From an uncultured Prevotella sp. (GTDB lineage Bacteria; Bacteroidota; Bacteroidia; Bacteroidales; Bacteroidaceae): a stretch of 64,000 bases of DNA. This document shows, piece after piece, positions 8,227-17,348 of the stretch. The notes below the pieces were generated by a model, which did no database searches, had not been told where the DNA came from, and saw nothing but the letters and a program-made list of their open reading frames with translations. Each line of letters begins with the position of its first letter. The stretch's first letter is position 1. A program made the translations under genes and the position numbers. Location of the stretch: positions 1-64,000 of the forward strand of contig CAJJWN010000009.1 of assembly GCA_905196835.1 (NCBI GenBank), in the 5' to 3' direction.

Positions 8227-9925
8227 GTCAAACCGACTGATGCCGCTGTTGATGGCGTTGTGCGTGGTAATAGGCATAGTCGTAGGCACGTTCTACGCCA
8301 ACCATTTCTCCGGCAACAGGCTGAACATAATAAATTCAGGCAGCAACAGGATAAACAACCTGCTGCACATCATTGACGACCAATATGTAGACAAGGTGAA
8401 CATCGACTCGCTTGTCGATATGGCTATACCTCAAATTCTGGCCGACCTTGACCCGCATTCGGTGTACATAAGCGCGAAAGACGTGCAGAAAGCCACCGAC
8501 GACCTTAAAGGTTCGTTTTCCGGCGTCGGCATAGAGTTCGTCATCCGCAAAGACACCATCCACGTACAAGGCGTTATAAAGAACGGCCCGGCCGACCAAG
8601 TAGGCATACGTGCAGGCGACAAGATTGTAAGTGTTGACGGCAAACCGTTCGTAGGAAAGATTGTAACCAACGACGAAGCCATGCGCCGCCTGAAAGGTCC
8701 GAAAGACACGAAGGTAAAAATCGGTGTCATAAGATACGGAGAAAAGAAGGTAAGACAGTTCACCATAACACGCGGTGACATCCCCCAGAAGAGTGTCAGC
8801 GCAGCTTACATGATTGACGACAGCACCGGTTACATAAAAATAAAGAACTTCGGCGAGAACACTTATCCCGAACTTCTTATCGCACTTGCAAGCTTGTCGC
8901 AAGAAGGTTTCAGCAATCTGATTATCGATTTGCGCGACAACACCGGCGGATATCTGAAATCGGCAGTACAGATGGCTAACGAGTTCCTGCCCAAGAACCG
9001 CCTAATTGTGTACACAGAAGGGCGTAAATCGCCACGCCAGGACTACAAGAGCGACGGACGTGGCAGTTACCAGCACATACCTTTGGTTGTATTAATCAAC
9101 GAAGGGTCAGCATCGGCGTCGGAGATTTTTGCCGGTGCGATGCAGGACAACGACCGCGCCACAATCATAGGCCGCCGTTCGTTCGGCAAAGGACTTGTAC
9201 AGCAGCAACTCGAATTTCCCGACGGCTCAATGATACGCCTCACCGTGGCACGCTATTACACACCGTCAGGACGCTGCATACAGAAACCTTACACCGCCGG
9301 TGACAACCAGGACTATGACGAGGATTTGCTCGTAAGGTACCAGCACGGCGAGTTCTTCTCACAAGACAGCATCAAGCATACCGGTCCGGCTTACCATACC
9401 AGCATAGGACGTACAGTGTACGGCGGCGGTGGAATAACGCCTGACATATTCGTGCCGGAAGACACTCTCGGCATGACTTCATACTACAAGCAGGCGGCCA
9501 TGAGCGGACTGATAATACAATACGCCTTTGTCTATACCGATGAGAACCGTCCAAAGCTCAGCAGTTTTGAAACGATGCCGGAGCTGTCTGACTATCTTGA
9601 TAAGCAGCACACCGTAGACAAGTTCGCCACATACGCCGACAAGAACGGTCTGAAGCGGCGCAATCTGTTGATAAAGAAGTCGTACAACCTGCTAAAGACT
9701 TTCATCAACAGCCGCATCATCTACAACATAATGGACGAGGAGGACTGGATTGAATACCTAAACCTTGACGACAACGTTATCAAAGCCGCCATCAAGGTAT
9801 TCGAGCGGGGCGAGGCTTTTCCCAAAAAGCCTGAAAACAAGCCGGAAAAGAAAGCCGGAAAGACGGCGATAGCAGGCGAAGCACGCATTCCACGCATAAA
9901 GACGAGCTATATCACACTCACATGA
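8213..9925 (+). CDS. S41 family C-terminal processing peptidase
   Basis: 570 residues. One membrane anchor (about 9-28), a PDZ domain (about 100-190) and the S41 catalytic core follow in order. The Ser-Lys dyad is Ser303 in EGSASASEIF and Lys326 in RRSFGKGLVQ. These proteases cut unfolded or tagged proteins in the periplasm. About 100 residues after the core form a basic C-terminal tail (PKKPENKPEKKAGK). It overlaps the deaminase by 14 bases and the next gene by 4 (ATGA), so the three genes are translated as one coupled unit. Confidence 0.92.
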   Translation: MKQNKSNRLMPLLMALCVVIGIVVGTFYANHFSGNRLNIINSGSNRINNLLHIIDDQYVDKVNIDSLVDMAIPQILADLDPHSVYISAKDVQKATDDLKGSFSGVGIEFVIRKDTIHVQGVIKNGPADQVGIRAGDKIVSVDGKPFVGKIVTNDEAMRRLKGPKDTKVKIGVIRYGEKKVRQFTITRGDIPQKSVSAAYMIDDSTGYIKIKNFGENTYPELLIALASLSQEGFSNLIIDLRDNTGGYLKSAVQMANEFLPKNRLIVYTEGRKSPRQDYKSDGRGSYQHIPLVVLINEGSASASEIFAGAMQDNDRATIIGRRSFGKGLVQQQLEFPDGSMIRLTVARYYTPSGRCIQKPYTAGDNQDYDEDLLVRYQHGEFFSQDSIKHTGPAYHTSIGRTVYGGGGITPDIFVPEDTLGMTSYYKQAAMSGLIIQYAFVYTDENRPKLSSFETMPELSDYLDKQHTVDKFATYADKNGLKRRNLLIKKSYNLLKTFINSRIIYNIMDEEDWIEYLNLDDNVIKAAIKVFERGEAFPKKPENKPEKKAGKTAIAGEARIPRIKTSYITLT

Positions 9926-10458
9926 ACCAAGACAAACGCACATTGCGCAAACAAATAAGAGAGACGAAGCGGCAATTCTCAGACAAGGAGCTGGAAGAAT
10001 TGTCGCTTCCAATCATCTCACGGCTACTCTCCCACCCCGTAATAGTCGGCTCCAAGACGATTCTGATGTACTACTCACTGCCTGACGAAGTGAATACCCA
10101 CCATGCCGTAAACCAACTTATAGCATCCGGCAAGACGGTGCTCCTGCCACGTGTCGTTGACGGCGAGAACATGGAAATACGCGTTCACAGAAACCCCGAC
10201 GACCTTGTTCCCGGACATTACGGGATAATGGGACCAACGGGCGAAACATATACCAGATACGAGGACATCGACGTTGCAGTAGTGCCTGGCATGGCCTTCG
10301 ACCAATACGGCCACCGCCTCGGTCGCGGCAAGGGCTACTACGACCGCTTCCTGCCTAAAGCCTCGCACGCATACAAAATCGGCGTATGCTTCGACTTCCA
10401 AAAGCAAGAGACCATACCGACAGACGCTAACGACATCACAATGGACTGCGTTTTGTAA
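9922..10458 (+). CDS. 5-formyltetrahydrofolate cyclo-ligase
   Basis: 178 residues. The ATP/metal site is in the C-terminal part: VVPGMAFDQYGHRLGRGKGY followed by YDRFLP, containing GRGxGYYD. The enzyme uses ATP to convert 5-formyl-THF to 5,10-methenyl-THF. The start ATG overlaps the stop of the S41 gene (ATGA). Together with a dCMP deaminase two genes upstream this suggests a link to one-carbon and thymidylate metabolism, with the protease as a passenger. Confidence 0.92.
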   Translation: MNQDKRTLRKQIRETKRQFSDKELEELSLPIISRLLSHPVIVGSKTILMYYSLPDEVNTHHAVNQLIASGKTVLLPRVVDGENMEIRVHRNPDDLVPGHYGIMGPTGETYTRYEDIDVAVVPGMAFDQYGHRLGRGKGYYDRFLPKASHAYKIGVCFDFQKQETIPTDANDITMDCVL

Positions 10459-10587
10459 TAACAGACCTTCCGTATTCTTGCAGCATTATCATCTGCAATG
10501 AAAACAGGAAATCCCCATACTGACACCACTGACTGTTTTGTAACACAATTGAAACATCCGCTTAAACATGTTGTAACATATGTTTTC

Positions 10588-10595
10588 TACTTTTG
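10588..10595 (+). promoter_or_regulatory. -7 box of the phosphate transporter gene
   Basis: TACTTTTG matches the TAnnTTTG consensus 37 bases before the ATG. The nearest TTG (10571-10573) is 14 bases away, closer than the usual 19. Confidence 0.6.
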
Positions 10596-10632
10596 CGGCG
10601 GAATTAAGACATAGTATTACAATAACAGTTTT

Positions 10633-12882
10633 ATGACGGAAATTTATTTTTTGATAGTCGGATTCCTGCTTGTCTTGGCTGTGTTCGACTTGTTCGTGGG
10701 CGTAAGCAACGACGCCGTAAACTTCCTTAACTCGGCCATCGGCGCCAAAGTGGCAACATTCCGCACGGTGCTGTTCGTCGCATCGGTCGGCATCCTCATC
10801 GGAGCCGTGATGAGCGCGGGCATGATGGACGTTGCCAGGCACGGCATAATGCGGCCTGAAAGCTACTCGTTCTCCGAGGTGATGACAATCTTCCTCGCCG
10901 TAATGGTGACCGATGTCGTCATACTCGACGTATTCAACACGCTCGGCCTGCCTACATCAACCACGGTGTCGCTCGTGTTCGAGCTGCTGGGAGGCACGTT
11001 CATCCTCGCCATGCTCAAGATGGCTGCCGACCCGTCGCTCACCATCTACGACCTGCTCAACAGCGACAAGGCTCTCAGCGTCATCATCGCCATATTCGTA
11101 TCTGTGGCTATAGCCTTCTTCTTCGGAGTAATCGTGCAATGGATTTCCCGACTTATCTTCACCTTTAATTATAAGAAACACCTGCGCTACACCATCGCCA
11201 TATTCGGCGGCATAGCGTTCACATCGCTGGCATACTTCATCTTCATCACCGGCATAGGCACGTCGCCTTACATCAGCGAAGCGTCGCGCACATGGATTGA
11301 GGCCAACACCACCATGCTAATGGCCGTAACATTCGTAGGCTCCACGGTGCTTATGGAGATACTCCACCTGCTGCGCGTCAACGTGTTCAAGCTCATTGTA
11401 CTGGCCGGAACGTTCGCGCTGGCTATGGCTTTCGCGGGCAACGACCTCGTGAACTTCATCGGTGTGCCCCTTGCCGGACTTGACTCGATGCAGGACTTCC
11501 TCGCCAACGGCAACGGACAGTTTGACACATTCATGATGACTTCGCTCATGTCGTCGGCCAAGAGCCCGCTACTTTACCTTGTGCTGGCAGGCATCATAAT
11601 GATAATAGCCATGACTACGTCGAAAAAGGCGCAGAATGTTGTCAAGACAAGCGTTGACCTCAGCCGCCAGGACGAGGGCGACGAGATGTTCGGCTCGTCG
11701 AAAGTGGCACGCAGCGTAGTGCGCACCACGCAGGACATCAACGCCGCCGTAGCCAAGATAATACCTTCACGCGTGCAGAAGTGGATAGACAAACGCTTCA
11801 ACAAGGAAGAGGCAATACTGGCCGAAGGAGCGGCATTCGACGAGGTGCGTGCCGCCGTCAACCTCGTGCTTGCTGCCATGCTTATCATCATCGGTACCAA
11901 TTATAAACTCCCCCTGTCAACCACCTACGTTACGTTCATGGTAGCGATGGGCAGTTCTTTGGCCGACCGTGCATGGAGCCGCGAGAGCGCAGTGTTCCGC
12001 GTTACGGGCGTAATATCGGTCATCGGCGGATGGTTCGTAACGGCAGGCGTTGCCTTCGCCACCTGCGCCATAGTCTGCGCGATGATGCACTTCGGCGGAA
12101 TTGTTGTCATGGTTGCATTCATGGCTCTTGACATTTACCTGCTCTGGCGCAGCAACAAGCAGTTCGCCAAGAAGCAGAAGGAGGAAAAGAAGGACGACGT
12201 GTTCCAGCTGATGATGCGCACGAGGGACAAGGAAATCGTATGGGACCTGCTCTCCAAGCACGTGGCACGCACCCAGAGCTTCGTCACCCGCTTCGCCCTC
12301 GAGCAGTACAACCGCATCATCGACGGCATAACCAACGAGAACCGCAAGGAGCTGCGCCACTGCCACAGCGCGCTCAAAGAAGAGCAGGCGCAGCTAAAGA
12401 AGTTCCGCCGCAAGGAGCTGCTTGCCATGCGCCGCATTCCCGCGCCCATAGCCATAGAGCGCAACACGTGGTTCCACCTCGGAGCCAACAGCAACCAACA
12501 GTTCATGTACTGCCTGCGCCGTATGCTCGACCCGGTGAAGGAGCACGTTGACAACAACTTCAACCCCCTGCCGCAGGCGTACATCAACGAGTTCGAGGGC
12601 GTCCGCCGCAAGGTGAACGAGCTGATGAGCCACACCGAGGAGATGATTTCGACCAACCGCTACGAGCTGTATCAGGACACGCTCAACATCGCCGACGAGT
12701 GCAAGGACGAGCTTTCGGTAATGCGTAAGCACGTCATCGACACGATGTACCGCGACGACAGCGCCAACCTGAAAGTATCGTTGCTCTACCTGAACCTGCT
12801 TCAGGAGAGCCAGGAGTTCCTTAGCATAATGCGCCACCAGCTGCGTGCCGCAAGGAAATTCCTCGACACTACGGAGAGATAG
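10633..12882 (+). CDS. PiT family phosphate transporter with PhoU-like tail
   Basis: 749 residues. Two homologous membrane halves carry the PHO4 signatures: FVGVSNDAVNFLNSAIGAK near the N-terminus and FAGNDLVNFIGVPLAGLDS in the middle, with LPTSTTVSLVFELLGG and LPLSTTYVTFMVAMGSSLAD repeating the substrate loop. From about residue 530 to the end the chain is soluble, charged and helical, like the PhoU/DUF47 proteins that usually regulate PiT transporters from a separate gene. It transports inorganic phosphate with a cation. It stands alone, with its own promoter and a terminator. Confidence 0.9.
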   Translation: MTEIYFLIVGFLLVLAVFDLFVGVSNDAVNFLNSAIGAKVATFRTVLFVASVGILIGAVMSAGMMDVARHGIMRPESYSFSEVMTIFLAVMVTDVVILDVFNTLGLPTSTTVSLVFELLGGTFILAMLKMAADPSLTIYDLLNSDKALSVIIAIFVSVAIAFFFGVIVQWISRLIFTFNYKKHLRYTIAIFGGIAFTSLAYFIFITGIGTSPYISEASRTWIEANTTMLMAVTFVGSTVLMEILHLLRVNVFKLIVLAGTFALAMAFAGNDLVNFIGVPLAGLDSMQDFLANGNGQFDTFMMTSLMSSAKSPLLYLVLAGIIMIIAMTTSKKAQNVVKTSVDLSRQDEGDEMFGSSKVARSVVRTTQDINAAVAKIIPSRVQKWIDKRFNKEEAILAEGAAFDEVRAAVNLVLAAMLIIIGTNYKLPLSTTYVTFMVAMGSSLADRAWSRESAVFRVTGVISVIGGWFVTAGVAFATCAIVCAMMHFGGIVVMVAFMALDIYLLWRSNKQFAKKQKEEKKDDVFQLMMRTRDKEIVWDLLSKHVARTQSFVTRFALEQYNRIIDGITNENRKELRHCHSALKEEQAQLKKFRRKELLAMRRIPAPIAIERNTWFHLGANSNQQFMYCLRRMLDPVKEHVDNNFNPLPQAYINEFEGVRRKVNELMSHTEEMISTNRYELYQDTLNIADECKDELSVMRKHVIDTMYRDDSANLKVSLLYLNLLQESQEFLSIMRHQLRAARKFLDTTER

Positions 12883-12945
12883 TTGTAGGCAGACAAGTGA
12901 CGAGCGGTCAGCAGACGAGTTGCAAGTTACGAGTTGACAAGTGAT

Positions 12946-12986
12946 AGCGGCTGCGAAAAGTGAAAGCTTTTCGTGGCCGTTTTGTT
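12946..12986 (+). terminator. Intrinsic terminator after the phosphate transporter
   Basis: CGGCTGCGAAAAG (12948-12960) pairs with CTTTTCGTGGCCG (12967-12979) and is followed by a T-rich run. Before it, 12887-12945 is a low-complexity 'gacgagttgcaagttacgag' word stretch. Confidence 0.7.
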
Positions 12987-13044
12987 TTATGTTGTAAGTA
13001 TGTGATTGCGTTATTGGCGTTTCTTTAATCATCTGTTGGTGTTT

Positions 13045-13135
13045 GGTTACAAACCAAAATGCCGTCTTTTGCAAGCTAAAAGACGGCGTTTTACATTGTA
13101 AAAGACGGCAAAACGGAATGCGAAAGAGGGCATAT
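13045..13135. repeat. AAAGACGGCCTTT array, site 2
   Basis: Units read tgccgtcttttgcaag, ctaaaagacggcgttttac and tgtaaaagacggcaaaac. The gene-free stretch 12883-13428 also holds the terminator, a palindrome at 13224-13264 and the promoter at 13392; nothing coding is supported there. Confidence 0.6.
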
Positions 13136-13223
13136 CGCATTGCATTAACTGCTCGTCTTTCTCGTTATACTCGTGAGTTCGGCATAAGAAAGTTTGATAA
13201 TAATCATACTTCAAGCGGTCGGT

Positions 13224-13264
13224 TGGTAACAGTCATTCCGCAGAAATGCGGAATGGCAGTTACC
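13224..13264. repeat. Fragment of the MITE-like palindrome
   Basis: GGTAACAGTCATTCCGC, a short loop, then GCGGAATGGCAGTTACC. The words GGTAAC, GTCATTCCGC and CAGTTACC are the inner part of the 276-bp element at 47827-48102, so this is either a truncated copy or a shorter relative. Confidence 0.55.
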
Positions 13265-13391
13265 TACTGACTGTTTGAATATAAAATAACAAGCGAATTG
13301 TCCTCTGTTATGAAGATAATTCCTTATGCTGAACTCACATAAAATTAACGATAATTACACTCCAAGCGGATGCTTTTCAGCCGGAATTCCG

Positions 13392-13399
13392 TATCTTTG
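13392..13399 (+). promoter_or_regulatory. -7 box upstream of the 13429 lipoprotein gene
   Basis: TATCTTTG. It covers the in-frame GTG at 13399, which is therefore unlikely to be a start codon, and it fixes the ATG at 13429 as the first usable start. Confidence 0.6.
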
Positions 13400-13428
13400 T
13401 GAAGTACACGCAACATACACTTACGGCC

Positions 13429-13959
13429 ATGAAACATACCAAACAAACTATTATTCTACTGCTTGCGGCGGCGTTGGCGTGCGGATGCGGCGGCAAATCG
13501 GATGAAAACAAAGCCGAGGCAAGCGGCATCGCCGCATACGTGGACGGCCTTGAAAGAGGATATAAGCCCATGGCATCTACCGCAATGCTTACGGGGCGGA
13601 CGTGGACTGCACACCGAAAAGGCGACTTTGTGGAATACTTTGAGGAAGTGACATTTACCGACTCCACGCGCATATACAGGTACAAGTCTATCCGGCCTGA
13701 CACCATCATCAACGTATGTGAAACCACACGCTACTACCTCTCATTGATAGAAAACCCGGGAAGGTTTGATGAAGGCAAGGTCGGTAAGCAGACAAAAGGC
13801 GACTACATAATAGAGGAGTGTACATACGAAGGCCGAAAGACATTCCGCTCGGAGAAAATACTATTAACCTCGCCGACGAGATTGGAAATACAGCCAGCAT
13901 ACAGGTCATACACCACAATGGCAGGTTCGGGCAAACAAACCTACGTCAGGGAGGAATAG
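13429..13959 (+). CDS. Predicted lipoprotein, unknown function
   Basis: 176 residues. The N-terminus MKHTKQTIILLLAAALACGC is a clear lipoprotein signal (lipobox ALAC). The mature part is about 155 residues of mixed strand and helix with no recognised motif; it is mostly hydrophilic, with a Tyr/Thr-rich C-terminus. The start is set by the promoter at 13392. It ends about 140 bases before the next gene, which has its own -7 box, so it appears to be monocistronic. Confidence 0.7.
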   Translation: MKHTKQTIILLLAAALACGCGGKSDENKAEASGIAAYVDGLERGYKPMASTAMLTGRTWTAHRKGDFVEYFEEVTFTDSTRIYRYKSIRPDTIINVCETTRYYLSLIENPGRFDEGKVGKQTKGDYIIEECTYEGRKTFRSEKILLTSPTRLEIQPAYRSYTTMAGSGKQTYVREE

Positions 13960-14062
13960 CGCGGCCTCACCGCGATTTCCTAAAAAATGTCCGCTTTGTC
14001 TTGAAAGACGGTCAAAAAACTAAAAATAGCATAAAAAGTTTTCCATTGTCGGTGATAATGCC

Positions 14063-14070
14063 TAATTTTG
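14063..14070 (+). promoter_or_regulatory. -7 box for the 14099-19907 gene set
   Basis: TAATTTTG, 28 bases before the ATG at 14099. The next genes follow with overlaps or short gaps, so this could drive the whole set. Confidence 0.55.
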
Positions 14071-14098
14071 CCGACTGTAAAACGAGACTTACGCGCAC

Positions 14099-14827
14099 AT
14101 GATATATGGGATAATTGCAGGCGGAGAAGGCTCGCGCCTGGCGGTGGAAGGCGTGAAAGAGCCCAAGCCGCTCGTTAAGGTAGGCGGCGAGAGGCTGCTT
14201 GACAGGCTTGTCCGCATATTCTGGGACAACGACGCCGATGGCATAGCCGTGACTTTCCGCAAGAGCATGACAGACGTTGCCGTGCAGCTAAGCTACCTGC
14301 AAGGCTGCTCCGACGGAGACGGTCTCGCGCCCGTAATATGCACAGGCGTCGAGACACCAAGCTCCATGCACAGCCTGGCGGCCATAATAGACCGCTTGGC
14401 GGAAGGGCCGTTCTGCGTTACTACGGTTGACACCGTGTTCCGCGAAGACGCCTTCAGGCGGTACGTCAAGGCGTTCAAGGAGTGCGTGGAAAGCGGCGAG
14501 GCCGACGGCATGATGGCCGTAACAAGCCTCATCGACGACGAGAAGCCGCTCTACGTGGCCGTTGACGGCGGCATGAACATAACCGGTTTTCTCGACGAGA
14601 GCGGTGCGTCAAGCTACGTTTCAGCCGGAATTTACGGACTTACGCCGCGAGCCGCCGACGTGTTACGCCGCTGCGTGGAACGCGGCGAGAGCCGTATGCG
14701 CAATTTCCAGCGTGCCTTGTTGCGTGAAGGACTGCGCCTAAAAGCGTTCGACATAGGGCGTGCGTTCGACATAGACCATGCCGCCGACATCGGGAAAGCC
14801 GAACGTTTTTTACGTGAAGAAGTATGA
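14099..14827 (+). CDS. NTP-transferase (sugar/alcohol nucleotidyltransferase)
   Basis: 242 residues. The N-terminus IIAGGEGSRLAVEGVKEPKP is the nucleotidyltransferase signature (GGxGxR, then PKPL with the catalytic Lys). TTVDTVF near residue 110 provides the metal-binding acidic pair region. It is shorter than glucose-1-phosphate transferases and has no C-terminal beta-helix. The expected reaction is NTP plus a phosphorylated sugar or polyol giving an NDP-activated compound and pyrophosphate. Because a CDP-alcohol phosphatidyltransferase lies two genes on, CTP is the most likely nucleotide; this is inference. It overlaps the next gene by ATGA. Confidence 0.8.
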   Translation: MIYGIIAGGEGSRLAVEGVKEPKPLVKVGGERLLDRLVRIFWDNDADGIAVTFRKSMTDVAVQLSYLQGCSDGDGLAPVICTGVETPSSMHSLAAIIDRLAEGPFCVTTVDTVFREDAFRRYVKAFKECVESGEADGMMAVTSLIDDEKPLYVAVDGGMNITGFLDESGASSYVSAGIYGLTPRAADVLRRCVERGESRMRNFQRALLREGLRLKAFDIGRAFDIDHAADIGKAERFLREEV

Positions 14828-15639
14828 CACACGTCGTGAAAGTGTACCGTGCGGAGCGTTTTTCACCTAATTCGGCAGACCGAGACCGCGCAATCATTGA
14901 TGCCGTAGGCTCGCTACTCGCATCGCGGGGATGCACCATTGAAGGCATAAACGAGGACGAACTTGACGCAAGCCATACCGCCGACATATTCATTTCAATG
15001 GCACGCACGCCCCGCGCACTCGGCATATTGAGGCGCAAAGAGGCTGAAGGCTGCACCGTTGTGAACCGTCCCGACGGCGTGGCGGCTTGTATGCGCAGCA
15101 ACATAGACCGCCTGATGAGGAGCCACGGCCTGCCTGCCGCACCGCTTAGCGGCACCTGCGGCTACTGGCTGAAGCGTGGCGACGAGGCCGCCCAAGGCCG
15201 TGACGACGTGGTATTCGCACGCAGCGAGACCGAAAAGGACGAAGCCCTGCGCCGCTTCGAGGCGCGCGGCGTGGCCGACGTGGTGGTAACAGCCCATGTA
15301 AGTGGCGACGTGGTGAAGTTTTACGGAGTGCAAGGCACTGGCTTTTTCAGGACGTTCCATGCCGACGCAAACTTCTCCAAGTTCGGCGACGAGGCGGTAA
15401 ACGGCGAGGCAAGGCATTACGCTTTCAACGCCGAACGACAGCACGGCGACGCGGAACGGCTGGCCGCCTTAGCAGGCGTTGACGCTTACGGAGGCGACTG
15501 CATAGTGCGTGAAGACGGAACATACGCCATCATCGACTTCAACGACTGGCCCAGCTTCGCCCGTTGCAGGGAAGAAGCCGCCGGGGCGATAGCCGCGAGA
15601 GTCGATGCCATTATGAAAGGTAAAAGGGTAAAAAAGTAA
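14824..15639 (+). CDS. ATP-grasp-like protein
   Basis: 271 residues. There is an N-terminal alpha/beta part (about 1-85), then TVVNRPDGVAACMRSNIDRL, resembling the linker before an ATP-grasp core, and near the C-terminus DCIVREDGTYAIIDFNDWPS, the acidic Mg-ATP-binding strand pair seen in ATP-grasp ligases (D-x-N). It may join a carboxylate to an amine or another nucleophile; substrates are unknown. Coupled to the NTP transferase by ATGA. Its last codons (KGKRVKK) run into an 'aaaggtaaaagggtaaaa' word repeat. The family call is moderate: only the C-terminal motif is convincing. Confidence 0.6.
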   Translation: MTHVVKVYRAERFSPNSADRDRAIIDAVGSLLASRGCTIEGINEDELDASHTADIFISMARTPRALGILRRKEAEGCTVVNRPDGVAACMRSNIDRLMRSHGLPAAPLSGTCGYWLKRGDEAAQGRDDVVFARSETEKDEALRRFEARGVADVVVTAHVSGDVVKFYGVQGTGFFRTFHADANFSKFGDEAVNGEARHYAFNAERQHGDAERLAALAGVDAYGGDCIVREDGTYAIIDFNDWPSFARCREEAAGAIAARVDAIMKGKRVKK

Positions 15640-15656
15640 AAAGGTAAAAAGGATTA
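15618..15656. repeat. GGTAAAAAGGTAAAA word repeat
   Basis: Five or six units of (a)ggtaaaa spanning the end of the ATP-grasp-like gene and the gap before the next start; the last residues KGKRVKK are encoded by it. Confidence 0.6.
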
Positions 15657-15665
15657 AGACAGCAA

Positions 15666-16607
15666 ATGCCAACTTTCAAGGAATTATTGGCCGCTTCAAT
15701 CAAGTCGAAAGACACGGAAGAGAGGCTTGACATGCTCTTCAACCGGCCCGTAGGGCTGGTTATGGCATTGGCAGGCAAGCGTCTCGGCATACACCCTAAC
15801 GCCATCACGGCGGTGTCTGTCGTGCTCGGAGTGGCGGCTGCATGGATGTTCTATCACACCGACCTGACGCACAACGCGCTCGGAGTGCTGCTGCTGATGC
15901 TGGCCAACTTCTGCGACTCTGCCGACGGACAGCTGGCCCGGTTGACGGGGAAGAAAACCCTTGTAGGCCGCGTCATCGACGGGTTTGCAGGCGACATCTG
16001 GTTTTTCAGCATATACTTCGCCCTCTGTTGCCGCATGACGTGGCAGCCCATGCCCGGCAATGTGGACGCCGTTTGGGGCGTATGGATATGGGTGCTGGCG
16101 TTCATCGCCGGAGTGCTCTGCCACTCTCCGCAAAGCTCCCTGGCAGACTATTACCGGCAAATACACCTGCTATTCCTCAACGGAAAGGAAGGAAGCGAGC
16201 TTGACACATACGCCAACCAGCGCGCAATATACGAGAGCCTGCCTAAGGGCAGTCCACTGATTGCCAGGATGTTTTACTTCAACTACGCCAACTATTGCAA
16301 GAGCCAGGAGCGGCGCACACCTGCCTTTCAGAAGCTGTCGGCGGCAATAAAGGCCGCATACGGCGACGTTTCCGCCATGCCGCAGGTGCTTAGGCGCGAG
16401 TTTCTTGACGGCAGCCGGCCGCTCATGAAGTACACCAACATACTCACGTTCAACGCCCGCGCCATCTGCATCTACGCCACATGCCTCGTCGGATGCCCGT
16501 GGGTGTACATGCTGTTGGAGGTGACCGCGTTCACCTTATTATATATATACATGCACAAACGGCACGAAACCTTGTGCGAAACCATAACCAAAAAGATACT
16601 CAATTGA
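15666..16607 (+). CDS. CDP-alcohol phosphatidyltransferase family protein
   Basis: 313 residues with several membrane segments. The family motif is at Asp84-x2-Asp87-Gly88-x2-Ala91-Arg92-x8-Gly101-x3-Asp105. The next acidic residue is Asp110, one position later than in the usual Dx3D ending. These enzymes transfer a phospho-alcohol from CDP to a hydroxyl group or a diacylglycerol with loss of CMP. An unusually large soluble insertion (about 175-240) lies between membrane segments. It follows an NTP transferase and precedes a HAD protein, suggesting a headgroup is activated, transferred and possibly dephosphorylated. Lipid and headgroup are unknown. Confidence 0.85.
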   Translation: MPTFKELLAASIKSKDTEERLDMLFNRPVGLVMALAGKRLGIHPNAITAVSVVLGVAAAWMFYHTDLTHNALGVLLLMLANFCDSADGQLARLTGKKTLVGRVIDGFAGDIWFFSIYFALCCRMTWQPMPGNVDAVWGVWIWVLAFIAGVLCHSPQSSLADYYRQIHLLFLNGKEGSELDTYANQRAIYESLPKGSPLIARMFYFNYANYCKSQERRTPAFQKLSAAIKAAYGDVSAMPQVLRREFLDGSRPLMKYTNILTFNARAICIYATCLVGCPWVYMLLEVTAFTLLYIYMHKRHETLCETITKKILN

Positions 16608-17329
16608 TAAAAGGCTACATATTCGATTACGGCGGAACGCTCGACACGGCAGGCCGCCATTGGGGTAAAGTGCTGTGGGACGCTTACATGAAATGCGGCG
16701 TGCCCGTAGACGAACGGCAATTCCGCGAGGCTTACGTGTACGCAGAACGCCGCCTCGGTTCGCAACCAATAATCAAGCCCGACTTCACATTCTACAACAC
16801 GCTTGACGCCAAACTGGAAATCGAACTGGAATATCTTGCCGCACAATACATGCCAGACATGCCGGCAAAAGAAATCGACACGCTGCGCAAGAACATGCTC
16901 GACGGCATATACGACGGCGTAAGGCAAGAGACGGCAAGAAGCCGCAAGGTGCTGGCGGAAGTCAAAAAGGATTATCCTATGGCGTTAGTCAGCAACTTTT
17001 ACGGCAACATCAGTACCGTATTGCGCGAGTTCATGCTCGACGGTTTGTTTGACAATGTAATAGAATCGGCCGTTGTAGGCGTAAGGAAACCCGACCCGCA
17101 AATCTTCGTTCTCGGCGCGGAAGCGTTGGGATTGAAGCCGGATGAGGCCGTCGTCATAGGCGACAGCTACGACAAAGACATTGTTCCGGCTAAGCAGGCC
17201 GGATGCCATACCGTGTGGCTTAAAGGCGAAGGGTGGAACGAGAAAGCATACGACGAAAGCCTGCCCGACGCCGTAATAACCGAACTTAAACAGGTTTTAA
17301 ACGTTAAAAGGTTATTGCGGTCTAAGTAA
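16604..17329 (+). CDS. HAD superfamily protein with altered motif I
   Basis: 241 residues if translation begins at TTG 16604, whose last two bases form the stop TGA of the previous gene (TTGA overlap). The homologous region starts exactly there (IKGYIFDYGGTLDT), and no ATG is suitably placed. Motif I reads D-Y-G-G-T-L, so the nucleophile Asp is present but the usual acid/base Asp two residues later is Gly. Motif IV is normal (VIGDSYDKDIVPAKQAG). A helical cap lies between (about 15-105). It resembles HAD-IA phosphatases; the missing acid/base makes ordinary phosphatase turnover doubtful. Confidence 0.75.
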   Translation: MIKGYIFDYGGTLDTAGRHWGKVLWDAYMKCGVPVDERQFREAYVYAERRLGSQPIIKPDFTFYNTLDAKLEIELEYLAAQYMPDMPAKEIDTLRKNMLDGIYDGVRQETARSRKVLAEVKKDYPMALVSNFYGNISTVLREFMLDGLFDNVIESAVVGVRKPDPQIFVLGAEALGLKPDEAVVIGDSYDKDIVPAKQAGCHTVWLKGEGWNEKAYDESLPDAVITELKQVLNVKRLLRSK

Positions 17330-17348
17330 TATACAACGCTGCACAGAA

